Position numbers and translations under genes: made by a program. Below, piece by piece: positions 9,190 to 19,513 of a stretch of DNA of 64,000 bases. The stretch comes from Pseudobacteroides cellulosolvens ATCC 35603 = DSM 2933 (GTDB lineage: Bacteria > Bacillota > Clostridia > Acetivibrionales > DSM-2933). Position 1 is the first letter of the stretch; the number at the start of each line of letters is the position of its first letter. The notes under the pieces were generated by a model. That model was not told where the DNA came from. It did no database searches and was given only the letters and a program-made list of their open reading frames with translations. The stretch is taken from the NCBI RefSeq assembly GCF_001262605.1, contig NZ_LGTC01000001.1, positions 5,768,001-5,832,000 of the forward strand. Reading direction: 5' to 3'.

Positions 9190-9696
9190 GTGAAAAAAAA
9201 AGATATCTCTTCGGAAAAAACAATTCATGAAAAATATATGAACGAGGCTTACAAAGAAGGACTTAAAGCGTATGGCAAGCTTGAAACCCCTGTAGGAGCT
9301 GTTATTGTTTTTAATGGAAAAATCATTGCTCGTGGACATAACACAAGGGAACAAAAGCAAGACCCAACACTTCATGCAGAAATAATTGCCATAAAAAAAG
9401 CAGCAAAAAAGCTGGGTTCATGGCGCCTTATAGACTGTGACCTTTATGTAACGCTAGAGCCTTGTCCAATGTGTGCCGGTGCACTCATTCAGTCCAGGAT
9501 CAGAAATCTTTACTATGGTGCTAAAGACCCAAAGGCCGGGGCCGTTGGGTCGGTTCTTGACATACTTGCTATTGAAAAATTTAATCACAAGGTTAATGTA
9601 TATAGCGGTATTATGGAAAATAAGTGCTCAGATATTTTGAAAAATTTCTTCAGGGAGCTTCGAAAATCAAAAGGCAACAATAGCAATAATGTATAA
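9190..9696 (+). CDS. tadA: tRNA-specific adenosine deaminase TadA
   Basis: 168 aa cytidine-deaminase-fold enzyme that converts A34 to inosine in tRNA-Arg(ACG). The zinc site is intact: HAE (H62, catalytic E64) and PCPMC (C92, C95), followed by AGALIQSRI typical of TadA rather than of free-base deaminases. Start is GTG after AAGGA (nine-base spacing). The first 15 residues are basic and extend beyond the usual core. Stands alone on the plus strand; ends 12 bases before the convergent acyltransferase gene. Confidence 0.93.
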   Translation: MKKKDISSEKTIHEKYMNEAYKEGLKAYGKLETPVGAVIVFNGKIIARGHNTREQKQDPTLHAEIIAIKKAAKKLGSWRLIDCDLYVTLEPCPMCAGALIQSRIRNLYYGAKDPKAGAVGSVLDILAIEKFNHKVNVYSGIMENKCSDILKNFFRELRKSKGNNSNNV

Positions 9697-9708
9697 ATTT
9701 CTTCACAA

Positions 9709-10752
9709 TTATGCTTTTTGTACAGGTATAAGCCTGGTAACCTTATGTCTAAGGTATGAAACGGTAAAAGCAATTGTAAATGAAATCATGACTATAAAAA
9801 TAAAATAGTATAATATTTGCTGCTGAGATTTATACAAATTTTTCAGAAAATAGGTGTAGACCAGCTTGTCACTGATATATGAACACATGTATATATCCAA
9901 AGACAATATGGATATGATCCCTAAAATTTTACTAATATGATTATTATTAATTTTGATATCATAAAAAATAAGAAAAAACAATACAGCTTCTATCATAATG
10001 ATTATCGAACCATATTCACCAATCCCATCCAAGAATAGTTTACCTCTGGAAAATGTGGTGTTTATAATGGTTTCAAACATAATAATCAATATTAATAATA
10101 CCGCAGAAAGCTTTTTGTTAAATTTAGGCTTGTATTCTCTAATAAAAGCACCTAGAAAATAATATGTAATAGGATATATGCTTAACCAATAGTCGAATAA
10201 TGATAGATATATGAAGTATGACCGATAATGGGATAAGGCTTTAAAAAATACTGGGAGTCCTGTTAATATAACCAAAATCAATAAAAATCGTTTATAGTTC
10301 TTCCCATCATTCTTTAGATTGTTATGTATCATATTTAAAAATGGGGTTATAAGGAACAGTCCTATATACATGTTGATGTACCATGAATACTTATCTGCAT
10401 TAAATACAAGTATTTCTGCAACCCATCTGAGAAGGCTTTTGTCCTCGTTAAGATAGTAAACTCTCATAAAAATTGATAACACAGAGTAAAACAAATAAAC
10501 AGCTAAAATTGGTATAATTTTTTTAAAATATTTAATTTCAGGCTTCTTTTCTATCTGTAGATACCCTGTAAGCATTAAAAACAATGGTACGCATATCATA
10601 AATAAACTTCTTAATGCGACCTGAAGCGTCATGTTTCCACCTGATATAGGCACTTCATAGAAATTTGATTGTAAAAAAAAATGCACTCCTATCACAAAAA
10701 AAATTGCAAAGGTTCTCAGCAAATCTAATCCCGATTCTCTCTTCACTTTCAT
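9709..10752 (-). CDS. Acyltransferase family 3 membrane protein
   Basis: About 347 aa with roughly ten hydrophobic helices. The N terminus has the acyltransferase-3 signature RESGLDLLRTFAIFFVIGVH, with the conserved His in the first membrane helix, and WYINMYIGLFLITPF further on. Such enzymes O-acetylate or otherwise acylate surface polysaccharides, peptidoglycan or lipids; the substrate cannot be told here. Start is uncertain: TTG at 10761 contains the GGAG ribosome site, leaving ATG 10752 or GTG 10746. No polysaccharide cluster is adjacent. Confidence 0.85.
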   Translation of the reverse strand: MKVKRESGLDLLRTFAIFFVIGVHFFLQSNFYEVPISGGNMTLQVALRSLFMICVPLFLMLTGYLQIEKKPEIKYFKKIIPILAVYLFYSVLSIFMRVYYLNEDKSLLRWVAEILVFNADKYSWYINMYIGLFLITPFLNMIHNNLKNDGKNYKRFLLILVILTGLPVFFKALSHYRSYFIYLSLFDYWLSIYPITYYFLGAFIREYKPKFNKKLSAVLLILIIMFETIINTTFSRGKLFLDGIGEYGSIIIMIEAVLFFLIFYDIKINNNHISKILGIISILSLDIYMCSYISDKLVYTYFLKNLYKSQQQILYYFIFIVMISFTIAFTVSYLRHKVTRLIPVQKA

Positions 10753-10895
10753 TAACTCCAATTTAAAAAACTAAATTCTTTACTTTCTATTTATTTCCAA
10801 ATTCTATTTCATCATGCATTATAACATTAGTTGTTATACGTGTAAATAATAACCTTACACAATCATCTACTTATAACAAATAAAAGCAGTGCCAC

Positions 10896-12230
10896 TTATC
10901 CATTCCTTGCAATTTTCCTGGTTAAGTAGAATATAAGTATAAAAGCAGGAATTAGCAATATGGCATAAAAATTTCCCATGAAAAGTTTGAAAATCCACAC
11001 CCTAATTACATTTCCTCCATCAAGAAAGCTGGTAAATGTACCTGTGTAATTCGGGAGCTTGTAATTAACGCTACCCGCAAGTTTTGTATACACGACAGCC
11101 ATATTAGAGGCTGTGTAAAGATGTATTGCCACAATTGGAATTCCTATTAAAAAGGAGCGGATAACGTTTCCTTTTGTTGCAGCACAAACAAGTGCAACAG
11201 ACCCCATTATATTGACCAAATCTCCTAGTGGAATAAATTTGACACCTGGCAGAACGAAAGACAATATCAATGCCACAGGCATTAATAGAATGGCAGTTAC
11301 AACCACTGATGGAATACCCACAAGAACCGCAACATCAAGGGCAATATAAGTTCCTCCTATACCTGGAAACCGTCTTTTAATAAATTCCTTCATACCATCA
11401 GATATAGGTATCAGTGAAGTACCTACAATATTGGCCATTTTAGGCAGAATATAAATTACAGCCGCAATACCGAAAGCCAGCTCAGCTATTTTCCTAAATT
11501 CATAACCCCCACCCAAGCCAAGTAGAACACCTATTACGAATCCGATTATCATAGGCTCTCCTGCAAGGCCAATCTTTTCTTTCATTTTTTCAGGGTTTGC
11601 ATCTATTTTATTAATAAATGGCACTTTATCAATAAGCTTGTTTCCTAAAACACCGAAAGGAAAATATGTTGCAGCTGAAAGTGTAGGTATGGATATGCCA
11701 TCCATGCCCGAAAATTTATTGACTAATGGTGCACTCCAGTCAGCTATTTTAAGGGTTATAATACAAATTAAAATTGTGGCCAGGGAAGAAAGAAAAACAT
11801 TTTGTGTTACATTATAAACCAAGGCACCTGCAAATATAAAATGCCAGTAATTCCAGATGTCTATATTCACCGTTTTTGTTAGCTTTGTTACCAGTAAAAT
11901 TACATTTACCACCATAACAAGAAGTATGAATACTGGTGCAAGCCCGAAGGACCAGGTAATAGCAGCTAAAGGCGGCCAGCCTGCATCAAGTATGTTAAGT
12001 TGGAGGCCTGTCCTTTTAATCAAAGCTTGTATTATAGGATTTATTATTGCTACGAAATAATCGAATACAATAAATATTCCTATGAATCCTATTCCTATCG
12101 TAAAGGCTGATGTTACAGCAGTTTTCAGCTTTATCCTAAATATAAGGGCAAGGCTGAATATTATGATCGGCAACATGACATAAGGTTTAAAGCCGAGAAA
12201 GTACATTGCTGCTTGTTTAAAAATTTCCAT
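10896..12230 (-). CDS. PTS galactitol-type EIIC (GatC family) permease, orphan
   Basis: 444 aa, about ten to twelve hydrophobic segments, matching the galactitol (GatC/SgcC) EIIC family, for example GWPPLAAITWSFGLAP and the DGMKEFIKRRFPGIGGTY region. In the phosphotransferase system EIIC imports a sugar while EIIB phosphorylates it, but no EIIA, EIIB, HPr or EI gene is nearby. It may work with distant partners or as a plain carrier. ATG at 12230 follows GGAG by seven bases; an upstream ATG at 12263 lacks a ribosome site. Confidence 0.86.
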   Translation of the reverse strand: MEIFKQAAMYFLGFKPYVMLPIIIFSLALIFRIKLKTAVTSAFTIGIGFIGIFIVFDYFVAIINPIIQALIKRTGLQLNILDAGWPPLAAITWSFGLAPVFILLVMVVNVILLVTKLTKTVNIDIWNYWHFIFAGALVYNVTQNVFLSSLATILICIITLKIADWSAPLVNKFSGMDGISIPTLSAATYFPFGVLGNKLIDKVPFINKIDANPEKMKEKIGLAGEPMIIGFVIGVLLGLGGGYEFRKIAELAFGIAAVIYILPKMANIVGTSLIPISDGMKEFIKRRFPGIGGTYIALDVAVLVGIPSVVVTAILLMPVALILSFVLPGVKFIPLGDLVNIMGSVALVCAATKGNVIRSFLIGIPIVAIHLYTASNMAVVYTKLAGSVNYKLPNYTGTFTSFLDGGNVIRVWIFKLFMGNFYAILLIPAFILIFYLTRKIARNG

Positions 12231-12378
12231 TTTTATTCTCCATTTTTTTAATCTGTATATCAATATGGTATATACATAAATATTTTTATAACACAGATGC
12301 TTTATTAATGTCCAGATAATTTTGCTTTTAATCCTATTTGCTATGCAGCACTGATAGATCTAGCTGCGTAAATTGAGA

Positions 12379-12407
12379 TTGACATATTATAACAAGTATA
12401 GTATGAT
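12379..12407 (+). promoter_or_regulatory. Sigma-A-type promoter before first dockerin gene
   Basis: TTGACA (12379-12384), 17 bases, TATGAT (12402-12407). An inverted repeat ATGATTGA / TCAATCAT (12403-12410, 12423-12430) overlaps the -10 and likely start point and could be an operator. Confidence 0.7.
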
Positions 12408-12458
12408 TGACACATAGAATCATCAATCATAATTTACAAAACTAAGGAGGAATATTAA

Positions 12459-13352
12459 GTGTATAGGAAATTTTTAAGCATTATATTTATAGTAATCCTT
12501 ATGACAGCCTGCATACCCAACACTTTGTTTGCAGCAGAACAATCTGAGTCTAAAGTTATGGTGGTGGGCCAGAGCTTTGAGGTAGGAATTGACCATATGT
12601 GGTATAGCCAAAACCCGGACATTGTGGAAATAGAGTATAGGCCATGCCCTGCGTTTCAAGGCTGTACACATGATTATGCCATTGCAGTGGCACCTGGTAC
12701 AGCAATATTAAAGTCCTCTAATGGATACGAGATTATGGAGATAAAGGTTATACCCAAAGACACCGATGTGTTTAAAATTTGTGGATATATCGTTCCGGAT
12801 TTTACATATCCGGATGAAGTTGCAAATGAAATAAGAGAAAACTTTAGGGTTGAAGTAGTTGGTACTGGTAAAAGTACTCTCACTAACTCAAAGGGATATT
12901 TTGAAATAAGTGATATATCAAAAAAATCAGCAAATTACGTTGTAAGAATAGACAACGTCGGCTATCTGGACAGAGAAATAATCATTTCATCAGCATTTGG
13001 GGACTGTCAGATGTCTTCAATCGATTCACCTATTAAAATGTGGGCAGGAGATTTCGCTGTAAATAGTGCACCTGATAATGTAATTAATATGAATGATGTT
13101 ATAGGATTGATAAACTCAGAATACTTTAACACCTACAGTGAGATTCATAGATACAGACCTATATGTGACTTAAACTTGGACAATGTACTTAATATGGGAG
13201 ATGTTATAATTTTGGCAAAATACTTTGGTAAAACCTCCGAAGATTATCCGAAACCGGAATTAAAATATTCTTCAAATTCAGCAGAAACTCCTTTGCCGGA
13301 ACATACTCCAACAGTTGTACCATCACCTACACCTGTTGTTAAAGAACCATAG
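12459..13352 (+). CDS. Secreted dockerin protein with Ig-like/chagasin-like N-terminal domain
   Basis: 297 aa; GTG start eight bases after AAGGAGG. Signal peptide 1-26; beta-rich module 32-98 (WYSQNPDIVEIE, then APGTAIL), resembling BIG2 or chagasin-type folds; carboxypeptidase-regulatory-like domain 105-178 (GTGKSTLTNSKGYFEIS); dockerin 197-263 with two calcium-loop repeats (DNVINMNDVI, DNVLNMGDVI). The dockerin would anchor it to a cellulosomal scaffoldin outside the cell. The protein ends in a Pro/Thr linker (about 277-297) with nothing after it, as if a C-terminal module had been lost. No catalytic domain. Followed by a terminator. Confidence 0.85.
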   Translation: MYRKFLSIIFIVILMTACIPNTLFAAEQSESKVMVVGQSFEVGIDHMWYSQNPDIVEIEYRPCPAFQGCTHDYAIAVAPGTAILKSSNGYEIMEIKVIPKDTDVFKICGYIVPDFTYPDEVANEIRENFRVEVVGTGKSTLTNSKGYFEISDISKKSANYVVRIDNVGYLDREIIISSAFGDCQMSSIDSPIKMWAGDFAVNSAPDNVINMNDVIGLINSEYFNTYSEIHRYRPICDLNLDNVLNMGDVIILAKYFGKTSEDYPKPELKYSSNSAETPLPEHTPTVVPSPTPVVKEP

Positions 13353-13387
13353 TATGAAGTAGGTTCCAGGCTGGCAAATAATCACAG

Positions 13388-13424
13388 GAGCTATCCTAGA
13401 TATTAGGATAGTTCTTTTTATTAT
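13388..13424 (+). terminator. Terminator after first dockerin gene
   Basis: Stem CTATCCTA / TAGGATAG (13391-13398, 13404-13411) followed by TTCTTTTTATT. A further repeat, AAAAGAACTATCC, follows. Confidence 0.7.
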
Positions 13425-13624
13425 AAAAGAACTATCCTCCGCAAAAATGTATATAGTTGTATTGGTCACTTTTCAATAACAAAATATTTAGTAAATAATT
13501 ATTTACGTTTTTATGTTATACATGGTTGAATCAGGAGTCAATTAGATATAAAATAATATATATCAAAGTATATTAAAAAGAAGATATTATTTATGTAAAT
13601 TGATTTTTTATTGGGAGGGTAGTA

Positions 13625-15223
13625 ATGAGAAAAAATTTCTGTTTACCAAAGTTATTTGTTGTTCTTGCTTTAATTCTGGTATTTTCAGTATTGGGAGGAG
13701 CCAACAGTTTTGCTGTTTTGCCGGCTGAAACAATTGGGGAAGATGAGTTTCTATTTATTCACACTCATACTTATACCGAAGGTATAGGAGATGTTGGTGA
13801 GTATAAGGTTATTGATTCTCCTACATATTTTTATTGGGCTGATCAAAGAAAATTAACAAGCTATGATGAAGTGCCTGGCTATAATGCCAAAATAAAAGTT
13901 ATAGTGGGCTCGGAAAGAAGAATTGCCGGCACAGCTGGTATAGGTTCAGCTTCAGAGCTGGCTGTATATGACACATTAACTGTAAAAGATAAGTTTTCTA
14001 TAGATTATGATTTGTCAGTAAACTTTTATATGAATAACGAATGGAGAAAGGTTAAACTTGGCGATACATGGACTCAAACAGTTGAAAGTGCTCCTGAAAC
14101 AGGTAACGGCAAGATTCGCACAACATACACAATAACAAACTTTGGTATTCACAAAAAATCAGACATTATAGCACCCGGAATTACAACCCCAACACCCCAG
14201 CCCACACCTACACCCAAACCATCTCCTAAAAATTATAGTATAAGCGGCTATTTGAGTTCTGAATCATTACAACTTGCTCAAGATTGCCATGATAATTTTA
14301 AGATTGAGATACAAGGACTAGGGCTGTCTGCATTAACAGATAAGAGCGGATATTTTAAGATTGATTCAATCCCTGAAACCAGCTCACCTGGCAGCTTATA
14401 TTTGGTAACAATAAGTAAAGCCGGTTACCTAAAGAGATCATTATTAACCCAATTATCAGAGAATATTGAGATAGGTTCCCCTTTGCAGCCAATACCAATG
14501 ATTCCTGGAGACATAAATACCGACAGCGTTATTAATATGTCAGATATTGTTTTACTGGCTAAGTCATTTAACACCATACCATCAGACGTAGGATTCAATT
14601 CTGCAGCGGATTTTAACTATGACAAAGTAATAAACATGGGTGATGTAGTTATAATCGCTAAAAACTTCAACGCAACTTCTGCAGATTACGTTAATCCAAC
14701 AATAACTGGTATAAATAATATAAAGCTATATAAAGATGATTATACGGCTATTATTCTTAGAGAAGGTCAAGGTTTAACATGGGATTACTCCATAAGCAAT
14801 GAAAATGTAATTAAATTTCAATTAAAGCAAACCGGAACTTTACAATATTCTGAAGGATTACCTGGAAGTACATGGTCGTTCAAGGCAATTAATGAGGGAA
14901 CTGCTACGATTACTTTCACTTCTTCCGCTGGAAAAGTTCAAAAGTATAATATTACTGTAACTGATGATAAATATGATATTACTGTTAAGAAAGATGAGAC
15001 CTTTGACATACCCCTTCGAGAAGGCGGAATTGCAAGCACAAAATGGGATTATGTTATTGGTGACGAAAATATAGTTAAGCTTGAATCCAAAAATGTAATA
15101 TATCGCGGGATAGATTTTGCGGATATAAAATGGACTTTTAAAGGAATTTCAAAAGGAACTACTTCTATAACTTTCACTACCAATAGAGGAGATACAATAA
15201 CATTTCCCATTACAGTAACTTAA
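13625..15223 (+). CDS. Secreted dockerin protein with tandem chagasin-like (I42-type) C-terminal domains
   Basis: 532 aa; ribosome site GGGAGGG. Signal peptide 1-30; an unrecognised beta-rich domain about 36-180; Thr/Pro linker 186-201; regulatory-like domain 203-290; dockerin 295-355 (DSVINMSDIVLLAKSF and DKVINMGDVVIIAKNF); then two copies of an 80-residue module (364-446, 447-532). Both copies share WDYxIxxENxxK, then TWSFKAINEGTATITF or KWTFKGISKGTTSITF, which is the layout of chagasin-type cysteine protease inhibitors. Family call is pattern recognition, not a search. A cellulosomal chagasin-like inhibitor (cyspin) is known in Clostridium cellulovorans. No catalytic domain seen. Confidence 0.85.
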   Translation: MRKNFCLPKLFVVLALILVFSVLGGANSFAVLPAETIGEDEFLFIHTHTYTEGIGDVGEYKVIDSPTYFYWADQRKLTSYDEVPGYNAKIKVIVGSERRIAGTAGIGSASELAVYDTLTVKDKFSIDYDLSVNFYMNNEWRKVKLGDTWTQTVESAPETGNGKIRTTYTITNFGIHKKSDIIAPGITTPTPQPTPTPKPSPKNYSISGYLSSESLQLAQDCHDNFKIEIQGLGLSALTDKSGYFKIDSIPETSSPGSLYLVTISKAGYLKRSLLTQLSENIEIGSPLQPIPMIPGDINTDSVINMSDIVLLAKSFNTIPSDVGFNSAADFNYDKVINMGDVVIIAKNFNATSADYVNPTITGINNIKLYKDDYTAIILREGQGLTWDYSISNENVIKFQLKQTGTLQYSEGLPGSTWSFKAINEGTATITFTSSAGKVQKYNITVTDDKYDITVKKDETFDIPLREGGIASTKWDYVIGDENIVKLESKNVIYRGIDFADIKWTFKGISKGTTSITFTTNRGDTITFPITVT

Positions 15224-15259
15224 ATTTTACTAATTTGACACATCTTTTCCGAGTAAACT

Positions 15260-18200
15260 TCAGCGATCCGCAATCCTGCTTAAAAGAACTGCAGCTTCTG
15301 CTCTTGTTGTATAAGCCTTTGGTGCAAGAGCATCCGATTCTTTTCCTGCCAGGATCTTTTCACTGTACAGGGAGGCAATGCTGGGAACTGCATAGGATGA
15401 TACCTTTGATACATCGTTAAAAACTTTCAAAACATCTGGTTTACTGCTTTTTAAAGGTTTATCCATTGCCATTAGTGTCTTGGCTATCATGACTGCAGCA
15501 TCCTCCCTGGTTATGGGCTTATTTGGATAAAAATAGTTACTCGGGCTGCCCGATATAATCCCAAGGTTTTTGGCAGTCATTACCTCCCTATAATACCAGT
15601 CACTTCCCTTACATCGGCAAATGAGCCTGCAACAACCTCCTCAGGTTTAAACATCCTGATTAGAACGGAAACGAACTCAGCACGGGTTATTTTATCATTG
15701 GGATAAAACTTATTCTTAGCTTTTCCCTTTATTATTCCCCTTTCAGATAGGCTTTCTATAGCTGATTTTGCCCAGCTTACTTTACCAAGGTCATTGTATA
15801 TGGTACGGCTTTTGGTTGATACAGATTTGGAACTGCTGTAACTGCTGTATCCGTTTTCGTTATAAGAACGTATCCTATAGAAAAACTGCTGATTGGGACT
15901 TAGTCCTTTATCAATATAGCTGATTGTATTGGAGGGCAGCTTTACTATTTCTGCAAACTCACTGCCGTTTTTCCTTCTTTCTACAGTAAATCCCATCTCC
16001 GTACCTGAGTTGTCACTCCAGTCTATCCTGATTTCAGATGATGAAAGTGCAGTAACAGCAATATTTGATGGGATCTCCGGTTTTTTCAAAGAAACGGTTA
16101 TTTCCGTGCTATAGGAATAGCTGTTGTTAGTCGAATTGAAAGCCTTTATCCTGTAAGTATATGAAGTACTGATGCTTAAATTTCCTATTGTATGACTTGT
16201 AACATTCTGTGAGAGAGAAGCAATTTCAGTCCACTTTCCGCTTGATTTATCCATTCTCTCCACCTTAAACCCACTCTCATTATTTGAGTTGTCCTTCCAT
16301 GTCAGTTTGATAGAAGTAGCAGTTACACCTAAATATGTCAAATTGTCTGGTGGAGCAGGTATGCTTGCTACAACAGATGCCACAGACGAATATGGAGAAT
16401 AGATCTCATCATCTCCAAGAAACGCCCTCACCATATATGAATATTTTTTACCTTCAATAATTCCTGTATCATTAAAATTTCTAGTATTGCTTTCAACTAT
16501 AACAAGAAGTTCCCACTGCATGCTATCGGCAAGCCTCCAAACTTCAAAGCCCGATTCATTCAAAGTATTATCAACCCAGCTTAATTCAATTCCCTCCGAG
16601 CCTGCAGCCTGAGCTGTAAGCCCTGTCGGTGCCGCTAAGTTGGTACACATGATGCCTGCCTCCTCAGAATAATCCGATTCATTGTATGCTGTTTTAGCCT
16701 TTATCCTGTATGTGTACTTCAAATTGGGAACAAGATTTATATCGGACCATGATGTAGCATTAACTGCAGTCTTTCCAGCTTCATAATAATTTCCGTCCTT
16801 GGTTTTCCTTTCAATTACAAAGTATGAATCCGTTGAATTGGAATACCATGAAAGGTTTATCTGGGTGGATGAAACCGCACTTCCTATAAGATTTGATGGA
16901 GAAATAATTTTTGTATAAGCACCAGTTCCCGTATCATCATTTGGATAGGTTTGGGAATAAACATTGGAAGAATAATACACCTTGACCCTGTAAAAATACT
17001 GAGTATTGCTGCTTAATGCAGCATTCTCATAACTCAGCTTACCTTCAAGGGAAGCAATTTCTGCCCAGGTCCCTGTATCTCCGGTCTTTCTCTCTATGAC
17101 AGTTCTGTAAGTTCCAGGTGCCGAAAGAGACCATGCAAGATTAATCTGATAGGGTGAAATTACATCAACATCCAGTGAAATTGGCTTAACTATTGTGTTA
17201 ATTGTTGTGGACACCTCATTGGAATAAACCGTTAGATTCGTTGCTGAATTCATAAGAAGAATTCTATAGGTATATACGTGGCCGCTTGTAACATTATAAT
17301 CCGAATAGCTCGTCTTATTAGCTTCAACAACGCTTATCCTCTCAAAACTTCCTGAGTCTGTCTTCCTCTCTAGAGCAAATCCTACCTCTCCTGTGGCAGT
17401 ATCAGTCCATGAAAGGTCTATTCTGGATGAATTAACAAGGCTTAAATTCAGGGTAGAAAATACTGTGTAGGCTTCCTTTCCTGTATTATTAGGATATGCA
17501 GCGGAATAAATGTACGATCCTGACTTTGCCCTGATCCTGTAAAAGTAACGAGTGTTTGGCTGAACTGTGTAGTCGTTGTAGCTTAAAACCCCGGAAGCCG
17601 CCTCATATATTTTTATCCAAGTTCCGGATTCCCCTGTCTTTCGCTCTATAACAGTAGCATAAGTATTTGACACCGAATAGGTCCATGTAAGCTTAACGGT
17701 ATTAGCAGAAATAACCCCAGCATCAAAAGAATTAGGAGCTCTTACTGTATTTGGAACAATTGTTACTTCATTGGATGATGCTGCGGAATTTCCAAGATGG
17801 CTATTTGCCCATACCCTGTATGTATATGTATAATCGCTTGATACTGTATTGTCCTCATAGGAGACAGCATTTGCAGCAACAGTCCCTAATAAAACATAGC
17901 TTCCTGTATCGGTCTTCCTTTCAATGCTGAACCCCGTTTCATTAGTTGATTGATCAATCCAACTTAGTATAATTTGCGTATTAGATTCAAGAGATAGTGA
18001 AAGAGATGCCGGTGCCTGTGGCAGTACAGCGGTTATTTGGCACTCGGTACCTACATCCTTATTGTTTTCCGAATCAAATGCCGTTATTCTGTAGTAATAA
18101 TTTTCATTTGAAGTAACAATAAAATTGTCGGTATACGATGTTGAATCCTTTGGAAGCAATGCAATCTCTGAATAGCTTCCGCTTCCTGTCCTTTTTTCTA

Positions 18201-19233
18201 TTTTAAGCTGGGAATCATTCCCCTCTATATTTGTCCAGCTCAAGCTGATGCTGGTATTGCTGGAGAATTGTGCTGCCAGATTTCTAGGTGCAGCAGGTTT
18301 TGCTACAGATTCCGATATGTTGCTGTATCCAGTATATTGGCTGGTACTCTTTGCTGCAAGTCTATATCTGTAAACCCCGGCTGTTGGAAGGACATCTACC
18401 GCAGAGGTACTTCCGGCTAAAAGCTGGGTGGAAAGCGTTTGCCATTCTCCCCATGAAGTTGTGTATTTGGATCTTTGCAGCTCAAAATTGGATATGTAGC
18501 CAAAGTTTCCCCATGATATAGCTGCTGTTCCATTATTTACAGAGGCAATTATAACAGGCGGGTCAATGGGAACTATGCTCACAGCGTCTCCATCCAGGGA
18601 GCTATGACCGTTTGAATCTATTGAAACCACTGTATATTGATTTTGCAGGTCCAAAATAAGATCGGGATCAATAAAAGAACTTGTGTATACCGATCCGGCA
18701 ACAGAAACCAGGCTTCCTGTGCCACCAATCCTTTTAATACTGCTTCCAGTAAGAGCCTTCGAATTATTCCTCCATGTGATTGTAACTTGATTTGTATTTA
18801 TATTAAAGCTTGCAGCAATATTACTGGGCTTAAGCATCTTATCTGTTGTAACGACAGCACTGGCAGATACCAGTTCATCCGTCATTTCCTGGTCTGAATA
18901 AGCCTTTATAGTGTAAATGTAGCTGGTTTCAGGGGTAAGGCCTTCTCCACCAGTTCCCGTATCTGAATAACTTGTAAAATACCTATCGCTGTTAATATCT
19001 ACAGTTTTTATCAATACATCACCATCACCACTGTTCCTGAGTATCTTATAATATATACCACCATTGACCATATCCCAGTTCAAATTGATCTCTGTGTCAG
19101 GGTTAGCTGCAGATACTGCCGCTCTTACACCAAAATCTGCGTAGGATATGGTACCAGTCAAAAATAAAATTGCTGCTGTAAATGTGGTCAATATTCCCAG
19201 CTTTATTGTATATTTAATCGAATTATTCATCAT
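15260..19233 (-). pseudogene. Cell-wall protein with 12 fibronectin III repeats and 3 SLH domains, frameshifted in SLH 2
   Basis: The first open part (15580-19233, 1217 codons) has a signal peptide (1-32), twelve FN3 repeats of about 90 residues (recurring IxLSWxD, GFxxERK and FYRIR), SLH 1 (about 1145-1190) and the first bases of SLH 2. It stops at FADVREVTGIIGR. In the next frame the expected SLH continuation DWYYREVMTAKNLGIISG appears at once and runs through SLH 2 and 3 to 15260, so one base is missing around 15597-15610. SLH domains bind pyruvylated wall polymers, so the product would be a long surface stalk. The broken form would lose two of three anchors. A TAATG overlap could restart translation of the tail, but without a signal peptide. 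Confidence 0.88.
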
Positions 19234-19513
19234 GGCATACCCCCAAATACACGTATATATAATTATTTCGGCTTTTTGTGCCTATTTGATTATGGTTATT
19301 GCTAAGGTATTTTTGATCCTGCTAAAATTAAAAGTGTATATGGACTTAATTTTATAAGGAATAATTTCCCGTAAAGCATTCACTTATATGGGAGTACAAT
19401 TATTAAGGAATATATGGTACTATATAGTAGAGAACATTAATTCTGATTTTAATAAGCATACCTATTAATAAGGGCATATCAAAAAATACCTAATTCAAGG
19501 GAGGCATTTCTAA

